DNA from: an uncultured Rhodospirillales bacterium
GTDB lineage: Bacteria; Pseudomonadota; Alphaproteobacteria; Azospirillales; Azospirillaceae
Length of the DNA: 64,000 bases
Reading direction: 5' to 3'
NCBI GenBank assembly: GCA_903927615.1
Contig: CAIYNU010000006.1
Location: 124,001 to 188,000, forward strand
Within the stretch, counting starts at the first letter, position 1, and each line of letters opens with the position of its first letter. The notes below the pieces were generated by a model that saw nothing but the letters and a program-made list of their open reading frames with translations, ran no database searches and was not told where the DNA came from. Of the stretch, positions 41,821 to 50,863 are shown piece by piece. The position numbers and the translations under genes are program-made.

Positions 41821-43140
41821 ATGGTGGAACCAAGACGGGTGCGACTGGCCGGTGGGGCGACCCCCGCCGCCGAGGGCGACCGGCTGGCGGCGGCCGGACG
41901 CCTGGAGGAGGCCCTGGCCGCCTACCAGGCGGCCCTGACCCAAACCCCCGACAACCCCGAAGTCCGGAGCAATCTCGGCAATGTGCTGTTGGGCCTGGGT
42001 CGGACCGGCGAGGCCCTGGCCGCCTATCAAGCGGTGCTGGCCATGGGCTTTGACCACCCGTTGGTGTGCTACAACATGGGAACGGCGCTGCGGGCGCTGG
42101 GCCGGCCGGAGGAAGCCCTGCCGGCCTTTGAGGCGGCGCTGGTGCGGGCGCCCGGCTTTGCGCCGGCGCACAACAACCGCGGCAACGCGCTCCGGGATCT
42201 TGGGCGTCAGGCCGAGGCGGCGCTGGCCTATCTCGAGGCCCTGGCGCTGCGGCCGGGCGATGCCGGGACCCGGGTCAATCTCTCGAGCGCGCTGAGCCTG
42301 CTTCACGAACAGGATGCCGCCGGCGCCGAAACCGCCGCCGGGCTGGCCCGGCGCTGGCGGACGGCCCACCCGGACGACCCGATGGCGCGGCATGTGGCGG
42401 CCGCCATGGCCGGCGGACCGCCGCCGCCCCGGGCCGAGGATGGCTATGTGCGCCAGCTTTTCGACGGCTTCGCCGCCGGTTTCGACCGGCGGCTGGCCAC
42501 GCTGGACTATCGCGTGCCCGGGCTGGTCGCGGCGACGCTGGCCCGCCTGTGGCCGCAACCGACGTCTGGGCTGGCGACGTCCGGGCTGGCGACGTCCGGG
42601 CTGGCGGTGCTTGATGCCGGGTGCGGCACCGGGCTGGCCGCGGCGATGCTCCGGCCCTACGCCCGGACCCTGACCGGCGTCGACCTGTCGCCCGAGATGT
42701 TGGAACTGGCCCGGCAACGGGGCCTTTACGACGCACTGGAGACGGCGGAACTCACCGGCTTTCTGGCCGGCCATCCGGAAGCCTTCGACCTGATCGTCGC
42801 CGCCGACGTGCTGTGCTATTTCGGCGAGCTGGGTCCGGTGCTGAGGGCGGCGGCGGCGGCGCTCGGTCCGGGCGGGCGGCTGATCTTTACCGTGGAACTG
42901 GACCCCCGGCCCGAGGCGCCGCCCTTTACCCTGCAACCGAACGGACGCTACCGCCAGACTCCATCGGCGGTGATGGCGGCCTTGACCGCGGCGGGTTTGG
43001 CGGCGCCGCCGCCGGCGTCCGTGATCCTGCGTCGGGAGAATGGGCGGGATGTGGCGGGGGGCCTGGTTGAAGCCGGCCGACGGCCGGTCCCGGATGGCCC
43101 CAGCCGTCCTGAAATCGCCGATGGCCGGCCTACGGGATAG
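41821..43140 (+). CDS. TPR-containing SAM-dependent methyltransferase
   Basis: A 439-residue fusion. Residues about 15-155 are four tetratricopeptide repeats (RLEEALAAYQAALTQTPDNP, GEALAAYQAVLAMG, EEALPAFEAALVRAPGFAPA, AEAALAYLEALALRPGDAGT). After a linker with YVRQLFDGFAAGFDRRLA comes a class I methyltransferase: VLDAGCGTGLAA, LTGVDLSPEMLELARQRGLY, FDLIVAADVLCYFGEL and GPGGRLIFTVE. This matches COG4976-type proteins. A 15-bp repeat between the halves lies just before motif I. A GGGAGG stands 12 bases ahead of ATG 41821. Substrate unknown. Confidence 0.82.
   Translation: MVEPRRVRLAGGATPAAEGDRLAAAGRLEEALAAYQAALTQTPDNPEVRSNLGNVLLGLGRTGEALAAYQAVLAMGFDHPLVCYNMGTALRALGRPEEALPAFEAALVRAPGFAPAHNNRGNALRDLGRQAEAALAYLEALALRPGDAGTRVNLSSALSLLHEQDAAGAETAAGLARRWRTAHPDDPMARHVAAAMAGGPPPPRAEDGYVRQLFDGFAAGFDRRLATLDYRVPGLVAATLARLWPQPTSGLATSGLATSGLAVLDAGCGTGLAAAMLRPYARTLTGVDLSPEMLELARQRGLYDALETAELTGFLAGHPEAFDLIVAADVLCYFGELGPVLRAAAAALGPGGRLIFTVELDPRPEAPPFTLQPNGRYRQTPSAVMAALTAAGLAAPPPASVILRRENGRDVAGGLVEAGRRPVPDGPSRPEIADGRPTG
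42562..42606 (+). repeat. 15-bp tandem repeat x3 in the TPR-methyltransferase gene
   Basis: Three in-frame units (42562-42576, 42577-42591, 42592-42606) encode TSGLA three times between the linker and SAM-binding motif I. Confidence 0.85.
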
Positions 43141-43293
43141 ACGGCGCCGCCGTCGGGGCCGGTGTCGGCCTTCCGTTCGACACCAACGGCTCCCAAGCAG
43201 CGAAAGGTCGCGCCCTTGGCGGTGATGGTCGCCAAGGTGTTCAAGAGTTGAGGCCAACCGCGTCGCAATAAGAAATTCACACAACGCTCTGCG

Positions 43294-43716
43294 TCATGAT
43301 GCCGTCCATGGATTGATCACGGTGAGGCCGCAACCGTCGAACCCGCCGCTATCGCGCGTGACCACGCTGGCCCCATGGACCCGCGCCACAGACGCAATCA
43401 TGAGATCGACCGTCCCCGCCGGGCGGCCAATTTGGCGACGTACCGCGTAGAGCTCGGCATAGGCAACGGCCGCCGCGCCGTCGAAGGCCAGCAAACGCCC
43501 TTCAAAATCCTCCGTGAACATCGCCCGCGCGGCCGATTCAAGTGCGGCCCGACGCCGACCGTCCGGCATCACAGCGATTCCCGACAGGATTTCTGCTTGG
43601 CAGATGGCGGCCGTAAACAGGCGTTCAGACGGCTGGCGTGTAATCCACGCCGCGACCTCGGGCACCGGTCGGGCGCCGATGATCGCGGACAGAATGTTGG
43701 TGTCGAGCAGAAACAT
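43294..43716 (-). CDS. PIN-domain toxin (VapC/FitB type)
   Basis: A 140-residue PIN-domain ribonuclease. The acidic Mg2+ site is complete: MFLLDTNILSA (D5), QAEILSGIA (E), DLMIASVARVHGA and VTRDSGGF (D residues late in the chain). PIN toxins of this family cleave RNA and are held inactive by the cognate antitoxin. The ATG shares one base with the antitoxin's stop (TGATG), so translation is coupled. No truncation is seen. Confidence 0.9.
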   Translation of the reverse strand: MFLLDTNILSAIIGARPVPEVAAWITRQPSERLFTAAICQAEILSGIAVMPDGRRRAALESAARAMFTEDFEGRLLAFDGAAAVAYAELYAVRRQIGRPAGTVDLMIASVARVHGASVVTRDSGGFDGCGLTVINPWTAS

Positions 43717-43967
43717 CAGTCGAACCGTGGCGGATCACGCAACGCCGGACGCGCCGGCAATTCAAGATCGTCCGCCCCACCAAGCGGCGCGAAGCGCGCC
43801 CGAATGCGGTCGTAGAGATGACGCGGCGGCGACCGCTCCGGCTCCTTGAGCGTGATTTGGAGAATCTGCCGAGCTTCGGCCTCCATGGAATGCCCATGTT
43901 CGGCCGCACGCATCCGCAACCGCTCCTTCACCGCGACATCGAGGTTACGGATTGTCAGTGTGGCCAT
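43716..43967 (-). CDS. FitA/VapB-type ribbon-helix-helix antitoxin
   Basis: An 83-residue protein starting MATLTIRNLDVAVKERLRMR, a ribbon-helix-helix DNA-binding domain of the FitA-like type, with AAEHGHSMEAEARQILQITL as its second part. The C-terminal PPRHLYDRIRARFAPLGG should wrap the PIN toxin. It binds its own promoter; the dyad at 44020-44057 is the likely operator. The frame is open further upstream to 44186, but the family alignment sets ATG 43967. Confidence 0.9.
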   Translation of the reverse strand: MATLTIRNLDVAVKERLRMRAAEHGHSMEAEARQILQITLKEPERSPPRHLYDRIRARFAPLGGADDLELPARPALRDPPRFD

Positions 43968-44019
43968 CGTGGTCTCAATGGGAGACTGGCTCTGGGAGAC
44001 TTGCGCTGCTGCATGATGA

Positions 44020-44057
44020 TGGCATTGTACGCGATGACTGCATTGATTGCAATGCCA
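44020..44057. promoter_or_regulatory. Inverted repeat, candidate operator of the toxin-antitoxin pair
   Basis: TGGCATTG (44020-44027) and CAATGCCA (44050-44057) are perfect inverted arms with centres 30 bases apart, about three helical turns. They lie 53 bases before the antitoxin start in an AT-richer stretch, suited to two RHH dimers. Confidence 0.5.
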
Positions 44058-44219
44058 TAAGAGCTGCCACCGGCCAGGGGGCATACACTGCCGCATGCGG
44101 GCGAGCGGTTCGTGGTCCCAACGGCGACCCAACCCGACCGGAAAACGCTCCGGCGTGGTCCATGGACTGTACGGTGCCCTCGGCACCAGGGTCAGAAACG
44201 AAGCGTCCCAGTCACAACC

Positions 44220-44720
44220 CTAAAGGATCGGCGGCGGCGCCGTTGGGGCCGGGGCCGGGACCGGGGCCGGGACCGGCGGAACATAGGCGGCATACCGCTT
44301 CACCGTAACCTTGCGGTAGCTCTTGATGTGCCAGAACTGAAGCTGGAGATGGGCGAACGCCAGCCCGACCGAGGTCACGAAGGCGATGCCGGCCAGCAAA
44401 CCGTAGGGATAGAACGATGGCCGCACCCCGTCGAGCAGGCCGTAGTCCCACAGCACCAGGCTGCCGGTGACCACGAACGCCGTCGACATGAAGATGCCGA
44501 CCGGACCGATCGAGGTATAGATGATCGGCCATACCGCGCCGTAGGCGGTCAGCAGGGCAAGACCGCAGGCGACCTTCAGCGACAGGTAGTCGCTGTTCCG
44601 GCCGGTGACCCAGTGATAGTAGGATAACCCCGACGGGTTATAGGTGGCGCTGAGCACGAACAGGGCCAGCAGCCAGCGGGTGGTAAAGCGGCCGACCGTA
44701 AACGGTGGAAAATGCGCCAT
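44220..44720 (-). CDS. Small four-helix membrane protein (DUF6524-like)
   Basis: A 166-residue protein with four membrane helices. The first helix ends ATYNPSGLSYYHWVTG, a block I associate with the DUF6524 family, and a second block SIGPVGIFMSTAF follows. The last 25 residues are a Pro-rich PVPAPVPAPAPTAPPP tail. The function of this family is not known. The start MAHFPPFTVGRF is the only reasonable one. It lies about 150 bases after the haem O synthase gene in the same direction. Confidence 0.55.
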   Translation of the reverse strand: MAHFPPFTVGRFTTRWLLALFVLSATYNPSGLSYYHWVTGRNSDYLSLKVACGLALLTAYGAVWPIIYTSIGPVGIFMSTAFVVTGSLVLWDYGLLDGVRPSFYPYGLLAGIAFVTSVGLAFAHLQLQFWHIKSYRKVTVKRYAAYVPPVPAPVPAPAPTAPPPIL

Positions 44721-44872
44721 CGGATGCTCCCTGGGAACGCCGGACGGAACGCCGGGCCTGTGATCCCGGCGTTCCCCCTACCTCCTATCAAAATTCCGCG
44801 GGCGAACCAAGCCGTCCGACATCCTCGTCACCGCACCATCCCGTCACCGCACCAGAGAACCGGCGGCCGGCC

Positions 44873-45730
44873 TTAGCGCCAGCCGGTATCCAGCAGAACC
44901 ACCACAAACAGCGCCGCCAGGTACTGCATGGAGGCAAAGAAGTTGCGCCGGGCCCACAGCCGGTTGGGAACCTTCACCAGTTGCCAGTTACACCACAGCA
45001 ACAGGACGCCCAGCATCATCGACAGCACCCCGTAAATCTCGCCCAACTCGCCCAGCCACCAGGGCAGCGCCGCCACCGCCACCATCAGCAGGCTGTTGGC
45101 GAAGATCACCCGGGCGGTGACGGCGTCGCCGGCCAGGACCGGCAGCATCGGCAGCCCGGCCCGGGCGTAATCGTCCTTGATCATGATCGCCAGCGCCCAA
45201 AAATGGCTCGGCGTCCACAAAAACAGCACCGTCGCCAGTAACATCGGCAACAGCATCCGTTCGGGGTCCACCGCCGCCGCCCCGGCCAGCACCGCAAAGC
45301 TACCGGCCGCGCCCCCGATCACGATGTTGAGCCAGGTCCGGCGCTTCAGCCAGACCGTGTAGACGATGGCATAAAAGAACACGCCGAGAAACAGGTGCAG
45401 GGCGACCATGGGGTTGAAGGCCAGCCAGGCCAGGGTCAGTCCGGCCACCAGCAACACCGCCGCGATCACCAGCACCCATTCCGGATGAGCCAGCGCGTTG
45501 CTGGCTAACGGACGGTTGCGGGTCCGCTGCATGTGCCGGTCGATGTCGCGATCATACCAGTGATTGAAGATCGAGGCCGCCGCCGATCCCAACATCATCG
45601 CCACGGATAACACCGCAACCTGGCCACCGTCGAAATGATGGGCGATGGCGCAATACCCCATAACCGCGCTTAACGCGATCATGACGCCGATACGCATCTT
45701 GAAAAGCTCGATATAGGAGCGAATGGGCAT
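44873..45730 (-). CDS. ctaB: Protohaem IX farnesyltransferase (haem O synthase)
   Basis: A 285-residue UbiA-superfamily membrane enzyme that adds a farnesyl chain to haem b to give haem O for haem-copper oxidases. Motifs are NHWYDRDIDRHMQRTRNRPL (first Asp-rich prenyl-diphosphate site), YTVWLKRRTWLNIVIGGAAG and LFLWTPSHFWALAIMIKDDY (second site), all intact. Eight to nine membrane helices. No oxidase subunit genes are adjacent, so it is a stand-alone copy. The symbol cyoE is used for the same enzyme. Confidence 0.95.
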   Translation of the reverse strand: MPIRSYIELFKMRIGVMIALSAVMGYCAIAHHFDGGQVAVLSVAMMLGSAAASIFNHWYDRDIDRHMQRTRNRPLASNALAHPEWVLVIAAVLLVAGLTLAWLAFNPMVALHLFLGVFFYAIVYTVWLKRRTWLNIVIGGAAGSFAVLAGAAAVDPERMLLPMLLATVLFLWTPSHFWALAIMIKDDYARAGLPMLPVLAGDAVTARVIFANSLLMVAVAALPWWLGELGEIYGVLSMMLGVLLLWCNWQLVKVPNRLWARRNFFASMQYLAALFVVVLLDTGWR

Positions 45731-45971
45731 GCTCTGTTCTCGTCTGGACCGATTGCTGGAGCCGGCGCCGCTGGATGCCTGAGAGACGATCAGCCTGAGA
45801 GACTATCATGGGTGTGGTAAGAACGGATCAAACGCCGATTGACCGGACCAAGGGGCCGGGGGCCGTTCCCCGCCCGGTTTCCACCGCCACTGTACGCCTT
45901 TTGAGAGCCGGAGGGAGAGCAATCGACGGCCGGCTTGGGCTCTTCCGGGACGTCAATCCGGTGCCGACCGG

Positions 45972-46865
45972 TTACTGCTCGCCCAGCCCGGTTTCGCCGC
46001 GGGCCACCCGCCAGAGATACTGGCCATAGCTGGTTTTGCTCAGGCGCTCGGCCTGGCGTTCGACCTCGGCGACGGTGACGAAGCCCTTTTGCAGGGCGAT
46101 TTCCTCGGGGCAGGCGATTTTCAGGCCCTGGCGACGCTCGATGGTGCGGACGAACTCCGAGGCTTCGTGCAGGCTGTCGGGGGTGCCCGTGTCAAGCCAG
46201 GCGAAGCCGCGGCCGAGGCGAACCACCTCAAGCTGTCCGCGTTCGAGATAGGCCCGGTTCACGTCGGTGATCTCCAACTCGCCGCGCGGCGACGGCCGCA
46301 GCGCCGCGGCGATCTCCACCACCTGGCGATCATAGAAATAAAGGCCGGTCACCGCCCAATTGGAGCGCGGCCGGGCCGGCTTTTCTTCGATATTGAGCGG
46401 ACGATGGCTGCGGTCCAGTTCCACCACCCCGTAAGCGGTGGGGTCCGCCACCGGATAGGCAAAAACCCGGCCGCCCTGGGTCAGCCCCGCCGCTTCCACC
46501 AACAGGGCGGTCAGGCCATGCCCGTAAAAGATGTTGTCGCCCAGCACAAGCGCGCAACAGTCGTCGCCGATAAAGTCCCGGCCGATCAGGAACGCCTGGG
46601 CCAGGCCTTCGGGGCGGGGTTGCCCGGCGTAAGACAGGGCAAGCCCCCACTGGCTGCCGTCGCCCAGCACCGTCTGATAGCGGGGCTGATCCTCGGGCGT
46701 GGTGATCACCAGAATCTCGCGGATGCCGGCCAGCATCAGGGTCGACAGCGGATAATAGATCATCGGCTTGTCGTAAATCGGCAGCAACTGCTTGGTGATG
46801 GCATAGGTGAGCGGATAGAGCCGGGTGCCGGAGCCGCCGGCCAGGATGATGCCCTTCATGCCCAT
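45972..46865 (-). CDS. rfbA: Glucose-1-phosphate thymidylyltransferase
   Basis: A 297-residue enzyme that makes dTDP-glucose from glucose-1-phosphate and dTTP, the first step to dTDP-rhamnose and related sugars. The signature [20 protein letters not shown] is present with [59 protein letters not shown] and [19 protein letters not shown] 46865 (MGMKG) has a G-rich run upstream; ATG 46859 is equally possible. rmlB, rmlC and rmlD are not in the window. Confidence 0.95.
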   Translation of the reverse strand: MGMKGIILAGGSGTRLYPLTYAITKQLLPIYDKPMIYYPLSTLMLAGIREILVITTPEDQPRYQTVLGDGSQWGLALSYAGQPRPEGLAQAFLIGRDFIGDDCCALVLGDNIFYGHGLTALLVEAAGLTQGGRVFAYPVADPTAYGVVELDRSHRPLNIEEKPARPRSNWAVTGLYFYDRQVVEIAAALRPSPRGELEITDVNRAYLERGQLEVVRLGRGFAWLDTGTPDSLHEASEFVRTIERRQGLKIACPEEIALQKGFVTVAEVERQAERLSKTSYGQYLWRVARGETGLGEQ

Positions 46866-47007
46866 ATGCCCAACCCCTTGTTTTTTAACAATCATTGTTG
46901 AATGGCGGCGCAACCTCGCCAGACCGCGGGTTTCGGCCTCTTCCGCAACATGCTTTTAGGGCGACGGGAGCGGGTTTTCAAGGGCTGGACAGAGGATGCC
47001 AAGGGGT

Positions 47008-47032
47008 CCCAAGGGGGCGTTGCCCCCTTGGG
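47008..47032. repeat. Dispersed palindromic element (GTT-loop hairpin)
   Basis: CCCAAGGGGGC, GTT and GCCCCCTTGGG form a perfect 11-bp stem. It stands between the Sel1-SPOR gene end and the rfbA start, and is the plainest member of the dispersed hairpin family. Confidence 0.7.
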
Positions 47033-47053
47033 GTGTCAGTCGACAAGGTGCGG

Positions 47054-47923
47054 TTACTTTAACAGCGGGATGATGGCGCTCTGAAGGTGGAACTCGCCGT
47101 TGACCTTGCGGGCCGCCGCTTCCGCCGCCCGAATGGTGCCATAGGGGCCGATCCGGAACCGGTGGTAACTGTTGCCCTGAACCTCCACCACCTTGTCTTC
47201 AAAGCCCAGACCAAGCTTGTCAAGCTCGGCCCGCACCCCCTTGATGTTTTCGCTCTGACCGAACAGGCCGATCTGGACCTTATAGAATTCCCCCAACCGA
47301 TGCGGGGTCAAGGCCGCGGCCGGATGCACCTTGACGTCCATCGATCCGGGCGACGGGGTCGCCGTTCCGGGCGCCGACGCCAGATCGATCTTCCTCTGGG
47401 CCTGCCGTTCCACATGGATGCGCAGGGAATATTCCTGGGCCAGGGCCTGGCCCTCGATAATCTCCTTGTCGTGGCCGGCCTGCTTCAGGCTGTCGCTCAA
47501 CCGGGTCAGGTTATCGTTGGCGATGGTGCTGCTCTGGCCGTCATTCTGAGCCGCCGCCAAGGCGTACCAGGCGTAAGCGACCACCGGATTGGCGGGCTGA
47601 ACTTGGCCCTTTTCGTAGATCAGGCCAAGGTTGTTCTGGCTGTCGGAATTCCCCAAATAGGCCGAGCGCAAATAGGAGCGATAGGCTTCAAGGTAATTTT
47701 GCGGCTTGCCCTTGCCTTCATACCACATGGTGCCGATCCAGAACTGGGCGCGCGCATCGCCCTGTTTGGCCAGCTTGTCGAACATGACAAATGCGTCACG
47801 GTATTCACCATGCTGATAAGTGGTCAACGCATCAGCATAGTAATCCGCTTTCGCCGGAGCCGCCAGGCACAAAGACAAAGCCAAGGCTGCCGGGATGCAC
47901 GCCAGTGTATTTCTTGCTTTCAT
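47054..47923 (-). CDS. Secreted Sel1-like/SPOR-domain protein
   Basis: A 289-residue exported protein (signal peptide ALALSLCLAAPAKA). Residues about 30-150 are Sel1/TPR-like repeats (GEYRDAFVMFDKLAKQGDAR, WIGTMWYEGKG, GNSDSQNNLGLIYEKG, YAWYALAAAQND). The C-terminal 80 residues form a SPOR domain (YKVQIGLFGQSENIKGVRAE, YHRFRIGPYG), which binds denuded peptidoglycan glycan strands. It is the last gene of the minus-strand pilus cluster, 26 bases after the PilO/P-like gene, and may anchor or place the pilus machine in the wall. Confidence 0.85.
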   Translation of the reverse strand: MKARNTLACIPAALALSLCLAAPAKADYYADALTTYQHGEYRDAFVMFDKLAKQGDARAQFWIGTMWYEGKGKPQNYLEAYRSYLRSAYLGNSDSQNNLGLIYEKGQVQPANPVVAYAWYALAAAQNDGQSSTIANDNLTRLSDSLKQAGHDKEIIEGQALAQEYSLRIHVERQAQRKIDLASAPGTATPSPGSMDVKVHPAAALTPHRLGEFYKVQIGLFGQSENIKGVRAELDKLGLGFEDKVVEVQGNSYHRFRIGPYGTIRAAEAAARKVNGEFHLQSAIIPLLK

Positions 47924-47949
47924 GTGATTTACCCCAAATTAGCCTAGTG

Positions 47950-48765
47950 TCATGGCTTCTTGAGCCCGGATGAGCGGAATCTCAGGACATAGCGATCGGT
48001 GCCATGCTCGGTTTTGCGCTCGAGCTGGACCCGATCATTGAGCACCGCGGTGACCGTCATGTTTTCCAGTTGATCGCCTTTGCGGATGTCCTTGTTGTCG
48101 ACCGTCGCCACCTGCTCCTCGCCGATCCGCCCGATACCCGACAACTTGTAAATCCAGGTCAGATCAATTTCGGTGGTGACCACCTTGTTGATGTAGGTGA
48201 ACCGTTGGAACGGATTGCGCCGGTCCGGGGCTTCGGCCGCTTCCCGCAACGCGGCGATGCGGGAACTCTCCAGTTCCTTGGCGTCATGGCGCGGCGTGAT
48301 GGTGAACTCGATCGCGTGCACCGGCGTCTTCTTGGTGTTGTCATACGGGTGGATTTGCAAGTCGTTGATGGCAACGTCGAGCGATTCCAGGCGCATGATG
48401 AACTTGAGGAAGGTATAGAAGTCGGTGGTGATCTTGATGGTAAATTTGATATTGCGATCCTTGGACGGGATCAATTCGTTGACGATGACGTTGGTCTGAT
48501 GGGCGATGGCGTTGATGCGCTTCAGGAAGGCGGGCAGACTGTGAATCACCTGTTCTGCGCCGGTCTGCCGATCCTCCGCCATCTTGGCCTGAATCACCGC
48601 CAGGACCTGATTATCCTTTCTGATGATGTCCGCAATGATGGCGGCGTCGGAGCGCGCCACCGTCGCCGGACTGATCAGCACCGAATAGAGCAAGGCCGCG
48701 AGCGCCGTCAGGAGGAAGACCACCGAAACAACGAAGGGCTGATATTTCCGGATAAAGGCGTCCAT
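47950..48765 (-). CDS. PilO/PilP-like pilus assembly fusion (MshJ/MshK-like)
   Basis: A 271-residue protein with one membrane helix (VVSVVFLLTALAALLYSVLI). A PilO-like part follows: an Ala-rich coiled coil, then IKFTIKITTDFYTFLKFIMR and LDVAINDLQIHP of the ferredoxin-like fold. The C-terminal 80 residues have the PilP/GspC homology-region pattern RNPFQRF, LSGIGRIGEEQVATVDNKDI and RKGDQLENMTVTAVLND. PilO and PilP are usually separate; here one chain would provide both inner-membrane alignment and secretin contact. It follows the PilM/N-like gene by 34 bases. Confidence 0.75.
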   Translation of the reverse strand: MDAFIRKYQPFVVSVVFLLTALAALLYSVLISPATVARSDAAIIADIIRKDNQVLAVIQAKMAEDRQTGAEQVIHSLPAFLKRINAIAHQTNVIVNELIPSKDRNIKFTIKITTDFYTFLKFIMRLESLDVAINDLQIHPYDNTKKTPVHAIEFTITPRHDAKELESSRIAALREAAEAPDRRNPFQRFTYINKVVTTEIDLTWIYKLSGIGRIGEEQVATVDNKDIRKGDQLENMTVTAVLNDRVQLERKTEHGTDRYVLRFRSSGLKKP

Positions 48766-48799
48766 GATTCACCTCGAAGCCAATAAAATTGCGCGCGAC

Positions 48800-50821
48800 T
48801 TAGTGGCCTCCGTTGGGAGCCATGCCGGGGATTCGTTGGAGCTGCTGGTTGTGCTGCTCCGTCGCCTGTTTCATGGCATCGATGCCGCCGGTTCCGCCCG
48901 AGGCGGCCGAGGTGTTGATGACTTCCTGCCGCTTGGCTTCGTCATACCAGGCTTCGATGGTGAACCGGACCACCTGATCGGACTCGGCGGTGTCAATGGA
49001 CAGCCCTTCGAACGTAATGTCTCTGAAGTCACTCATGAACTGGTTCTGGTCGTTCTGAAGCGCCTCGATGTATTCGGCGATTTTCTGGATGTGACCGTCG
49101 GTCGACGGCAGCACCGCCCCTTCCATCACCAGCTTTTTGGTGCTCAGCGATGTCTTGTCGATGCTTCGGGTTTCGGTGGTCAGGTAGAGATCGGTCAACC
49201 AGATTTCATTGGTCAGATGGTTGGACAAGGCGATGATCTTTTCGGTCCACAGCACTTTGTCCACGTCTTCGGCCGCGTGATACTGGACCCCGCCGCTGGC
49301 CACCGCCAGATGGCGTTGGGCGTTGTCCGTGACCACGGTGTTGAGGGCGCCCACTTGATTCAGCAGCTTGCTGTGGGCATCGTTATAGCTGTTGAACAGC
49401 AGATAGCCGACGCCGAACACGATAATGCCCAGGGCCGCGAACCCCTGCTGATCGGCCCGGGCGGCGTCGTTGGGGGCTCCGGCCTCGCCGTCGCCCGGGG
49501 CCTTGCCGCCGTTCAGAAGCGCGCGCAGTTGGGTCAGCGCCGAGGGCTTGGCCGGCGCCGCCGCCGCGCCGCGCCGGCCGCGGGTGGTGGTGGACGAGCG
49601 GCGCTGTTGCTGCGGCTGGGCCTGTTCCCGGGCCGCGACCTCGCGGCGAACCTCGTCGGCCGGGCGGAACTGCTGGTTTTGGAAGGTGTAGGTGACGGCG
49701 CCGATCCGCAGGTCGCCGGTGGCCTCGGACAGCAGATTGAGCGGCACCTCGACCGGATAGGCCTGAATCAGATCCAGGATCGACCGGTCGACGAACTGCA
49801 CGGTGAGCGGTGACGGCCCGTGGGTCAGGGTGTCGTGCAACAGCCGTTCCAGCCCGCGGACCCGCTCCACATCGCCGAAAATGTCCATGACCACGGGGCG
49901 GCCGGCGCACCGCTGTTCCTCGAAGAAGGCCAGCGAGGCGGCGATGTCGGTCAGGAAGCCCCGGATCGGTTCGCCCAGGATGCGCTCGGCCGGACTGCTG
50001 GTCAGGCTGGCCAGGGTGTCCTCGACCCCGCCGATGCGCAGGTCGGAAATCAGGTCCTGTTCGGCCAGCGACCGCATGGCTTCTTCGTGGGACACGCCGC
50101 TGCCCTGGGCCAGCAGGCGGCCCAGGGTGCCGACGCCGAACGGCAGCACCCGCCGGGTCACGGCGCCGATGGCCGGGTTGGACAGCAGCAGGGTGCTGGA
50201 CAAGGCGCCGATCTGAAGCGCCACCGCCGGGCCGGACCGGTTGCCGCTGTGGGCCTGGCGGATCATCAGGTCGGAATGGGGCGTGACCGAGCGCACCTTG
50301 AGCGCCAACCGGTCGAGCCGCGACAGGTAGGCGCCCAGCCGGGTCGCGTCGATGAAGGCGATGACGCCGCCGCTGGCCTTGGCCAGCCCCCGATCGCTGG
50401 GCCCGAATTTGGCAAGACCGAAGGACACGCTGCGGCAGCGCAGATTGGCCCGGCCGAATTCATGCAGGGTGGCGGTGGACGCCGACGAAAAGACGTCGGG
50501 CAGCATGTCCTGATACAGCACCTTGGGGTCGCCGAGGATCACGCGGATATCGGCGATCCGGTGGGGTTCGTGCTGGCGCAGGCTCAGGCCGGCGATCCGG
50601 AACATCTGTTCGATCGCCTGCTCGGAACTGTGGTCCTTGGGCAGATCGGCCAGGGCCTTGGCCGCCTCCCCCTGGTCGGTGATGAACCGGGTCTCGTGTT
50701 CATGGTGCTTGTCGACCAGCGCCGCCTGCCAACCGTCGTCGGTGACGTACAGGTACACCAGGAACCGCCCCTCACCCGCCTGCGCCTCCTCCGCCTCGCG
50801 CTTCTTGAATAGCTTGAACAT
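48800..50821 (-). CDS. PilM/PilN-like pilus assembly fusion (MshI/GspL-like)
   Basis: A 673-residue protein. The first 380 residues resemble the actin-fold PilM part, though motifs are faint (VALQIGALSSTLLLSNPAIG, RRVLPFGVGTLGRLLA). A disordered basic linker (about 400-460, QQQRRSSTTTRGRRG) leads to one membrane helix (FAALGIIVFGVGYLLFNSYN) and a PilN-like periplasmic coiled coil. MshI and GspL have the same PilM-PilN joining. It lies among pilus genes with the same direction, between minor pilins and the PilO/P fusion. Confidence 0.75.
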   Translation of the reverse strand: MFKLFKKREAEEAQAGEGRFLVYLYVTDDGWQAALVDKHHEHETRFITDQGEAAKALADLPKDHSSEQAIEQMFRIAGLSLRQHEPHRIADIRVILGDPKVLYQDMLPDVFSSASTATLHEFGRANLRCRSVSFGLAKFGPSDRGLAKASGGVIAFIDATRLGAYLSRLDRLALKVRSVTPHSDLMIRQAHSGNRSGPAVALQIGALSSTLLLSNPAIGAVTRRVLPFGVGTLGRLLAQGSGVSHEEAMRSLAEQDLISDLRIGGVEDTLASLTSSPAERILGEPIRGFLTDIAASLAFFEEQRCAGRPVVMDIFGDVERVRGLERLLHDTLTHGPSPLTVQFVDRSILDLIQAYPVEVPLNLLSEATGDLRIGAVTYTFQNQQFRPADEVRREVAAREQAQPQQQRRSSTTTRGRRGAAAAPAKPSALTQLRALLNGGKAPGDGEAGAPNDAARADQQGFAALGIIVFGVGYLLFNSYNDAHSKLLNQVGALNTVVTDNAQRHLAVASGGVQYHAAEDVDKVLWTEKIIALSNHLTNEIWLTDLYLTTETRSIDKTSLSTKKLVMEGAVLPSTDGHIQKIAEYIEALQNDQNQFMSDFRDITFEGLSIDTAESDQVVRFTIEAWYDEAKRQEVINTSAASGGTGGIDAMKQATEQHNQQLQRIPGMAPNGGH

Positions 50822-50863
50822 GGTCTCCTCGTCGGTCGGCTGGGGGTGGTCGGTGGGGTGGGG

